Assembly: GCA_020028535.1 (NCBI GenBank)
Contig: JAIBHM010000133.1
Span: 1 to 5,230, forward strand
DNA from: Armatimonadota bacterium
Lineage (GTDB): Bacteria > Sysuimicrobiota > Sysuimicrobiia > Sysuimicrobiales > Kaftiobacteriaceae
Length of the DNA stretch: 5,230 nucleotides
Direction of reading: 5' to 3'
Made by a program: the position numbers and the translations under genes. Every line of letters starts with the position of its first letter. Position 1 is the first letter of the stretch. Shown piece after piece: positions 1 to 5,230 of the stretch. The notes beneath the pieces are model-generated. The model worked only from the letters and a program-made list of their open reading frames with translations. It searched no databases and had not been told where the DNA came from.

Positions 1-225
1 GGGCTCGTGCGTGTCCTGGGTGTAGAACACCGCCATCCCGTGGCTGCGCGCCAGCGCCCGGAGCAACTGGATCGCGGGGATCGTCTGCGCGGCGGTGGGC
101 ACTACGAGCGCGCCTCCCGGCTTGACGAAGTCGTTCTGCATGTCGACCACGATCAACGCCGTCGTCTTCGGGTCGACGGCGACGCTTGCCTCGACCGGAT
201 GCTCTGGGGCCTCAACTACCGGCAT
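1..225 (-). CDS. Isochorismatase/nicotinamidase-family cysteine hydrolase, N-terminal 75 residues (partial)
   Basis: The frame is open from an ATG at 223-225 to the window edge, giving 75 residues of a protein that in this family is usually about 180-220 residues. After an extension of about 20 residues comes the family's first strand and catalytic aspartate, ALIVVDMQNDF (residues 23-33, D28 matching D8 of PncA). Later, FYTQDTHEP (67-75) contains a DxH pair (D71, H73) at the place where nicotinamidases bind metal. The catalytic lysine and cysteine would lie beyond the edge. Family members hydrolyse nicotinamide, isochorismate, N-carbamoyl compounds or similar substrates; the DxH pair leans towards nicotinamidase-like, but this is inference. 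A ribosome binding site AGGAGA (231-236) lies 5 bases upstream and overlaps the stop codon of the transporter gene, so the two are probably translated as a coupled pair. The family is clear; the exact substrate is not. Confidence 0.85.
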   Translation of the reverse strand, partial: MPVVEAPEHPVEASVAVDPKTTALIVVDMQNDFVKPGGALVVPTAAQTIPAIQLLRALARSHGMAVFYTQDTHEP

Positions 226-230
226 GCCGG

Positions 231-237
231 TCTCCTA
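231..237 (-). promoter_or_regulatory. Ribosome binding site overlapping the upstream stop codon (translational coupling)
   Basis: Minus-strand TAGGAGA: the TAG stop of the transporter gene (235-237) shares bases with the AGGAGA ribosome binding site (231-236) of the hydrolase, whose ATG begins 5 bases further on. This geometry fixes the hydrolase start and implies that ribosomes finishing the first gene can load onto the second. Confidence 0.8.
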
Positions 238-738
238 CGCAGGAGCGGTCTGTTTCACCAGCGGCCGGAGCAGCGGCACGACGAGGCTGATCACCACAAC
301 ATCGATGACCACCTCCACAAGCAGCACCGCTGAAAATACAAAGGCGGTTGCCTCGCTGAACGGCAGCAACCTGGCGACGACAAAAGCCAGCAAGTTCAGG
401 ACATGGCCGACAAGAATGGTTAGCGCGGCCAGAGCGGCCGGGGCACGACGCGCCAACCCGGCGCTAAACCCCATGATCGTGTGCGGAATGACCGCGGCCA
501 GCTCAAAGGCCCCCGATCCCGTGCCCGAGGTGAACAGCGCGTTCAATCCGGTCCCCACGAGACCGACCAGCATGCCGGGAACGGGACCCAGAAGAATGCC
601 GGCGATGACGATGACAACCATGTTCAGGGCTATGGTAGAACCGCCCCCCATTGGATTGGGGAGATACCGCGTGAACTGCCCGATGATCACGTACAGGGCG
701 GCCAGCACACCTACGTAGGCGATCTGGCGGGTGGACAT
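235..738 (-). CDS. ECF-type transporter S component (substrate-binding membrane subunit)
   Basis: A 167-residue, very hydrophobic protein with about five or six membrane segments (roughly residues 5-24, 37-69 as one or two spans, 76-96, 99-124, 129-157). It has few charged residues inside the membrane and a basic C-terminal end. Size, layout and the glycine-rich GPVPGMLVGLVG segment (51-62) fit S components of energy-coupling factor importers, which bind a vitamin or metal and dock onto a shared EcfT/EcfA module. No EcfA or EcfT gene is in the window, so it would be a group II (shared module) type. The ATG is supported by AGGAGG (744-749) five bases upstream. The hydrolase gene follows after 9 bases, which hints at a substrate such as nicotinamide or another amide, but I cannot assign NiaX, BioY, ThiT, QueT or any other named subfamily. 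Another small polytopic membrane protein family is the main alternative. Confidence 0.72.
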   Translation of the reverse strand: MSTRQIAYVGVLAALYVIIGQFTRYLPNPMGGGSTIALNMVVIVIAGILLGPVPGMLVGLVGTGLNALFTSGTGSGAFELAAVIPHTIMGFSAGLARRAPAALAALTILVGHVLNLLAFVVARLLPFSEATAFVFSAVLLVEVVIDVVVISLVVPLLRPLVKQTAPA

Positions 739-744
739 CCTCGC

Positions 745-808
745 CTCCTGTTGGTGAAATCTCTTACGACGCCGGAAGCAACAGGCTGATTTCGCGGACC
801 TGCAGGAG
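745..808 (-). promoter_or_regulatory. Candidate structured leader controlling the transporter gene
   Basis: The 64 bases before and including the ribosome binding site hold several complementary segments. In RNA order: CTCCTG (808-803), GAAATC (793-788), CCTGTTG (785-779), GATTTC (761-756) and CAACAGG (753-747), the last sharing AGG with the AGGAGG site (749-744). GAAATC:GATTTC and CCTGTTG:CAACAGG are interleaved, so together they make an H-type pseudoknot topology, or else compete. CTCCTG can also pair with CAGGAG (750-745), which would cover the ribosome binding site and exclude the CCTGTTG pairing. Such layouts occur in translational riboswitches, and ECF S components are frequent riboswitch targets. 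I recognise no known riboswitch consensus here, and short complementary segments can arise by chance. Confidence 0.35.
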
Positions 809-820
809 TCTCCCTTTGTC

Positions 821-834
821 GCCGCCGCGGCGGC
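821..834. repeat. 14-bp perfect GC palindrome
   Basis: GCCGCCGCGGCGGC is a perfect palindrome in the ftsH-transporter gap. In the minus-strand RNA it is flanked by TTT on one side and, two bases further out, CAAAG on the other, so a slightly longer bulged stem is possible. It could be part of a terminator region, a protein-binding site or simply a GC-rich palindrome; nothing else in the sequence decides. Confidence 0.6.
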
Positions 835-838
835 AAAT

Positions 839-876
839 AGCCAAGGGGAGGAAAGATACTCCTCCCCTTTTTGGCT
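839..876 (-). terminator. Strong bulged hairpin downstream of ftsH (terminator or attenuator candidate)
   Basis: The inner stem is GGGGAGGA/TCCTCCCC (845-852 with 860-867) around a 7-base loop. An outer stem AGCCAA/TTGGCT (839-844 with 871-876) is separated from it by a 3-base bulge (868-870), giving 14 pairs in all. It begins about 17 bases after the ftsH stop. In the minus-strand RNA it is followed by TATTTG, a poor U tract, so efficient intrinsic termination is uncertain; an mRNA 3'-end stabiliser or partial attenuator is equally possible. If the inner stem alone is read on the plus strand it is followed by five T, but no plus-strand gene needs it. Confidence 0.6.
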
Positions 877-893
877 TATACGTCGGAACTGTC

Positions 894-2804
<1,911 letters not shown>

Positions 2805-2810
2805 TCAGAA

Positions 2811-2816
2811 TCCCCT
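2811..2816 (-). promoter_or_regulatory. Ribosome binding site that supports the GTG start of ftsH
   Basis: Minus-strand AGGGGA with a 6-base spacer (TTCTGA) before the GTG at 2802-2804. The encoded start MINRYLRNL leads directly into the first membrane segment, as usual for FtsH, so this GTG is preferred over later starts. Confidence 0.75.
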
Positions 2817-2858
2817 GCCTTCCAATTGGCCCTACGATACGATGAAACCCTGTCCAAA

Positions 2859-4259
2859 TCAAGCAGGCCGGGCGCGCACACGAAGCACCTTGTTCGTGCG
2901 ATCTGTCACCCGGCAGGTCTCCGACACGCGATATCCCACGACCCACAGGATCCGATCCTGCGCGTCGGCGACCAGCGGAACCGTCGCCCGCTCCCATCTT
3001 GGGACCTTCGCGTCGACGAAAAAGTCCTGCAACTTCTTTTTCCCCGTGAGTCCCGATGGGACGAAGCGGTCACCGCGTCGCCACGCTCGAATCAGAAGAG
3101 GCGATCCCGCGCCCTCGGCATCAAAATCCGCCTGATGTGGTCCGGAGCCGGGGTGACCCTGCACGCCCTCGAGCAGGTCGGCCGAGAACACGAGCCCGAA
3201 TCCCTCCGCTCTGACTTCACCGGGGACGGCAAGCCGGTACGCTTCGACGGCCGCTTGCGGCCGGGCGGGAGCCACTTCGATCATCCCGTAGCCGACCCGG
3301 ACGACCGCGCCTCCCGTCTGCGCCTCACGGCCGACTCGCCCCGTCGACGCCACGCGAACCGCTTCTTCTAACATAACGAGGGACGGTGCCTCGGCTGTTC
3401 CGGCTACCTCGGCCACTGCCATCCGCAGCAGCCTTCGCTGCAGGGCCGCAGGCATTGCCGCGAACGTCTCTGGGGCAAACCTGACGGCGTCATGCTCCCT
3501 GTTGGGGAGGTGCCCGTAGTGAGCAGCGGCCAGACGATTCAACAGCGTATCGACTTCGCGCGCGGTTTCACCCATCTCCCAGGCCGTCTGCGCAATGGCC
3601 GGCGCGTCGCGCGCCAGTGCGGGAAGTACCTGGTGTCGCATGCGGTTGCGGACCATCCGCAGATCGCGGTTGGTGGGATCCTCGCGCCACACGACGTCTC
3701 GTCCGGCGAGATACTGCAGGATGTCCTGCCGTGTGGCCCCGCGCAGGGGACGCACGACCTCGGCGCCATCCAGCCGGCGAACGGGCGGAATGCCCGCGAG
3801 CATCTCCCACGGCCCGGCCCCGGCCAAACGCATGAGCACAGTCTCCACCTGGTCGTCACGGGTGTGGGCGGTGGCGATGCGGCGGGCGGCGGCATCTGAG
3901 GCGACCTGTCTGAAAAAATCGTAGCGTGCGCGGCGGCCCGCCTCCTCGATCGAGCGTTTCTCGCGCGCGGCGATGGCCCGGACGTCGGCCGCCTCGATCG
4001 TCACGGGAATCGCAAGGCGGCGCGCGACGGCCCGCACAAACTCCGCATCCTCTTCGGCGTCCGGCCGGAGGCCGTGGTTGAGATGCGCAACGTGCAGCGT
4101 CAGGTCCCAGTCCTCGCGCAACGCCTCGAGCAGATGGAGCAACGCCATGGAGTCCGCGCCGCCGGAAACCGCGACGACGACGCCCTCGCCCCGCTCGAGC
4201 ATGTGATGCCGCTCGATTGTCGCCAGCACCTGATCCAGTAAGATCGTCATCTCCGCCAC
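2859..4259 (-). CDS. tilS: tRNA(Ile)-lysidine synthetase TilS
   Basis: A complete 466-residue N-type ATP pyrophosphatase. TilS joins lysine to C34 of the minor tRNA-Ile with anticodon CAU, changing its amino-acid identity from Met to Ile and its codon from AUG to AUA. The PP-loop SGGADS is at residues 32-37, HLNHGLR at 59-65, the AHTRDDQVETVLMRLAGAG block at about 131-149 and the EDPTNRDLRMVRNRMRH block at 193-209. A C-terminal TilS domain at about 388-461 includes RRGDRFVPSGLTGKKKLQDF. Length matches the long (Bacillus-type) form. The chosen start is GTG at 4257-4259, but no ribosome binding site stands at normal spacing. ATG at 4248-4250 (residue 4) is an alternative, with GGCGGAG lying too close to it. 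A tRNA gene and a perfect hairpin lie just upstream, the hairpin ending 8 bases before the GTG. ftsH follows. Confidence 0.96.
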   Translation of the reverse strand: MAEMTILLDQVLATIERHHMLERGEGVVVAVSGGADSMALLHLLEALREDWDLTLHVAHLNHGLRPDAEEDAEFVRAVARRLAIPVTIEAADVRAIAAREKRSIEEAGRRARYDFFRQVASDAAARRIATAHTRDDQVETVLMRLAGAGPWEMLAGIPPVRRLDGAEVVRPLRGATRQDILQYLAGRDVVWREDPTNRDLRMVRNRMRHQVLPALARDAPAIAQTAWEMGETAREVDTLLNRLAAAHYGHLPNREHDAVRFAPETFAAMPAALQRRLLRMAVAEVAGTAEAPSLVMLEEAVRVASTGRVGREAQTGGAVVRVGYGMIEVAPARPQAAVEAYRLAVPGEVRAEGFGLVFSADLLEGVQGHPGSGPHQADFDAEGAGSPLLIRAWRRGDRFVPSGLTGKKKLQDFFVDAKVPRWERATVPLVADAQDRILWVVGYRVSETCRVTDRTNKVLRVRARPA

Positions 4260-4267
4260 AAAGCAGA

Positions 4268-4293
4268 CGGCAGTAGGCGATGGCCTACTGCCG
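4268..4293 (-). terminator. Perfect 11-bp hairpin between the tRNA and tilS
   Basis: CGGCAGTAGGC (4268-4278) and GCCTACTGCCG (4283-4293) form a perfect 11-bp stem with a 4-base loop, starting 10 bases after the tRNA CCA end. In the minus-strand RNA it is followed by TCTGCTTTG, only a short U-poor tail, and then the tilS GTG. It may terminate the tRNA transcript, mark its 3' processing boundary, or attenuate read-through into tilS. The structure is certain; the function is inferred. Confidence 0.7.
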
Positions 4294-4303
4294 GATCGAA
4301 TCC

Positions 4304-4380
4304 TGGTGGCGGCGGGGAGACTCGAACTCCCGACGCCGCGGGTATGAGCCGCGTGCTCTGACCAGCTGAGCTACGCCGCC
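4304..4380 (-). tRNA. tRNA-Met (CAU), probably elongator
   Basis: A 77-base cloverleaf: acceptor GGCGGCG/CGCCGCC, D stem GCTC/GAGC with GG in the loop, anticodon stem CGCGG/CCGCG with loop CTCATAC (anticodon CAT at 4344-4346), 5-base variable region, T stem GGGAG/CTCCC with loop TTCGAGT, discriminator A and an encoded CCA. It is not the initiator: the first acceptor pair is G-C rather than mismatched, and the anticodon stem lacks the three G-C pairs of initiators. A CAU anticodon could also mean the TilS substrate tRNA-Ile2. However, the acceptor start GGCGG, the loop with C at position 38 and the following CCCG resemble the Bacillus elongator Met tRNA more than tRNA-Ile2, which usually has A at 38. 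A consensus -10 box lies just upstream and a hairpin downstream. Confidence 0.93.
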
Positions 4381-4392
4381 ACGCCGCTCCTC

Positions 4393-4398
4393 ATTATA
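4393..4398 (-). promoter_or_regulatory. Sigma-70-type -10 box for the tRNA (and possibly tilS-ftsH)
   Basis: Minus-strand TATAAT matches the -10 consensus exactly and lies 12 bases before the mature tRNA 5' end, so transcription would start only about 5-7 bases ahead of it. The -35 region is weak (TTCCCC at an 18-base spacer). The stretch between box and start is G-rich (GAGGAGC), as in stable-RNA promoters under stringent control, which is inference. The box sits in a small inverted repeat, TCCTC-TATAAT-GAGGA (4388-4403). Confidence 0.6.
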
Positions 4399-4444
4399 GA
4401 GGAAATCTCGCGATAAGGGGAATCTACGGCTGATACTTCGGGGG

Positions 4445-4918
4445 CTACTTGGTGACGGTGAACGCGATCGGTGGGAGGGCGAGCCCGCCCCTGCCGCCTT
4501 CGAGCCGGCCCATAAAGACCGCGATGACCTCGTACGGACCCGGGTCGACGCGCCTCCCCTGCAGGTCGCGCTGATCCCAGGCCTCCCTGAACATCAGCGT
4601 CTCCCCAGGCCGCAGCGTCGCCGTCTGGATGACCTGGATGAAAGCTTTATCGTGGGACCACCGCCAGACTTCATCGCCGCGCGACCGGCGAACGATGAAA
4701 TCGAAACGCTGGCCGCTGGTGAACGTGACAGAAAGCGCCGCGTTGCCCGTGTTGCGGCCGGTCAGGGTCAACTCGACCGACTCCCCCACGGCGAACGCGC
4801 GCCTGGCCACCGCAGCCTCCAGCGCAAGCGAGCCCTCGACCCGTTCCACTGACATCGGGGCGGCGCCCGCCGTCAAGGCGAGAATGCTGATCAGGACCAC
4901 CATCCACAGCGCATGCAT
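4445..4918 (-). CDS. Secreted BsuPI-domain protein (intracellular proteinase inhibitor-like fold)
   Basis: A 157-residue protein with a hydrophobic N-terminal segment (residues 5-20, LTAGAAP at its end) that looks like a signal peptide or membrane anchor, then one beta-rich domain. The body carries the BsuPI signature: a Val/Leu-rich strand followed by SGQRFDF (68-74), VWRWS (84-88), F93 and Q95, LRPGET (102-107), a tryptophan at 114 and a closing GPYEVIAVF segment (127-135). The family is named for a Bacillus subtilis inhibitor of intracellular proteases, but many members are exported and uncharacterised, so protease inhibition is not established here. The ATG at 4916-4918 has no clear ribosome binding site; ATG at residue 6 is possible but would shorten the signal. 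The gene starts 41 bases after rpoZ and may share its transcript. No cysteine lipobox is seen. Confidence 0.82.
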   Translation of the reverse strand: MHALWMVVLISILALTAGAAPMSVERVEGSLALEAAVARRAFAVGESVELTLTGRNTGNAALSVTFTSGQRFDFIVRRSRGDEVWRWSHDKAFIQVIQTATLRPGETLMFREAWDQRDLQGRRVDPGPYEVIAVFMGRLEGGRGGLALPPIAFTVTK

Positions 4919-4959
4919 ACCCGGTTCAAAATACGCAGCGGAAACGGCGCGTGTTCAGC

Positions 4960-5166
4960 CTATTTGACGGCGATCTTCGGCATCTCATAGCGGATCTTGC
5001 CGGCAGCGATCTCTTCTAGCGCTGCGGTGACGGGGTTCCTGGTGTCCAGGTCGACCACCGACAGCGCTCCTTCCTTGATCTGGCGGGCGCGCTTTGCGGC
5101 CACGATGACGAGCGCATACTTATTGGCGACCCGCTCCAGCAGCGCCTCGAGAGGAGGCTTGATCAC
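4960..5166 (-). CDS. rpoZ: DNA-directed RNA polymerase omega subunit
   Basis: A complete 68-residue omega subunit, which binds the beta-prime subunit and helps RNA polymerase assembly and, in some bacteria, ppGpp sensing. The N-terminus MIKPPLEALLERVANKYALV is the omega signature, followed by AAKRARQI (23-30) and the conserved VTAALEEIAAGKI (46-58). Length is typical of Gram-positive-type omegas. The GTG start is supported by TGAGGTGA (5173-5180) six bases upstream. In many bacteria rpoZ follows gmk and precedes coaBC or priA; here the next gene is instead a BsuPI-domain protein and then a tRNA. A possible extended -10 promoter lies 50 bases upstream. Confidence 0.95.
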   Translation of the reverse strand: MIKPPLEALLERVANKYALVIVAAKRARQIKEGALSVVDLDTRNPVTAALEEIAAGKIRYEMPKIAVK

Positions 5167-5172
5167 CTAACG

Positions 5173-5180
5173 TCACCTCA
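5173..5180 (-). promoter_or_regulatory. Ribosome binding site that decides the GTG start of rpoZ
   Basis: Minus-strand TGAGGTGA, with a 6-base spacer (CGTTAG) before the GTG at 5164-5166. The encoded MIKPP start matches the usual omega N-terminus, so the two lines of evidence agree. Confidence 0.75.
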
Positions 5181-5216
5181 ATGCGTGGGGAACATGGGGT
5201 AGGCGAGCAACACCCT

Positions 5217-5225
5217 ATTGTAACA
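5217..5225 (-). promoter_or_regulatory. Possible extended -10 promoter for rpoZ
   Basis: Minus-strand TGTTACAAT is an extended -10 element (TGn plus TACAAT, five of six matches), which would start transcription about 43-45 bases before the rpoZ GTG. Any -35 element is outside the window. The same bases could be the end of an upstream gene, since one frame reads TTG TTA CAA TAG here, so the call is tentative. Confidence 0.35.
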
Positions 5226-5230
5226 ACGTC

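Noticed and set aside
95..718. Plus-strand open frame of 207 codons opposite the transporter gene
   Set aside because: Ser/Thr/Ala-rich shadow of a hydrophobic membrane protein; the minus strand has the coherent membrane topology and ribosome binding site.
875..880. TATAAG as a -10 box for the transporter gene
   Set aside because: Five of six matches but no -35 element at 16-18 bases and no extended -10; it also overlaps the outer stem of the hairpin.
2830..2858. TTGGACA-like -35 element in the tilS-ftsH gap
   Set aside because: No acceptable -10 box at the right distance, so an internal ftsH promoter is not supported.
4304..4380. tRNA as the TilS substrate tRNA-Ile2 (CAU)
   Set aside because: Acceptor start, C at position 38 and the anticodon-stem context resemble elongator Met more. 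Kept as an open alternative because the anticodon alone cannot decide.

Overview
This is a GC-rich bacterial chromosome segment in which every supported gene lies on the minus strand. Read in the direction of transcription (high to low coordinates) the order is: rpoZ (RNA polymerase omega), a secreted BsuPI-domain protein, a tRNA with a CAU anticodon, tilS, ftsH, an ECF-type transporter S component, and the start of an isochorismatase/nicotinamidase-type hydrolase that runs off the left edge. The organism cannot be named. High GC, strong Shine-Dalgarno sites on several genes, three GTG starts, a CCA-encoding tRNA close to the Bacillus elongator Met tRNA, an omega with a Firmicutes-like N-terminus and a BsuPI protein together suggest a high-GC Terrabacteria lineage (Bacillota-, Chloroflexota- or Armatimonadota-like, or a related uncultured phylum). 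This is inference with low confidence.

Right part (about 4260-5230): rpoZ has a good ribosome binding site and a possible extended -10 promoter at the window edge. It is followed after 41 bases by the BsuPI-domain gene. A 64-base gap then carries a perfect TATAAT box placed to start transcription a few bases before the tRNA. The tRNA is followed by an 11-bp perfect hairpin that ends only 8 bases before the tilS start codon.

Middle (about 894-4259): tilS and ftsH, 54 bases apart, a common housekeeping pair. TilS modifies the CAU anticodon of minor tRNA-Ile; FtsH is the membrane AAA+ zinc protease. Both look intact, with all key motifs.

Left part (1-893): a 155-base leader after ftsH contains a strong bulged hairpin, a 14-bp GC palindrome and, next to the ribosome binding site of the transporter gene, several overlapping complementary segments that could form a pseudoknot or alternative stems. 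The transporter S component and the hydrolase are translationally coupled: the stop codon of the first lies inside the ribosome binding site of the second. Together they suggest uptake and hydrolysis of a small amide or vitamin, possibly nicotinamide, but the substrate is not shown by the sequence.

Most of the window is ordinary housekeeping. The parts most worth a second look are the structured leader of the transporter gene, the transporter/hydrolase pair, and the tRNA-hairpin-tilS arrangement.
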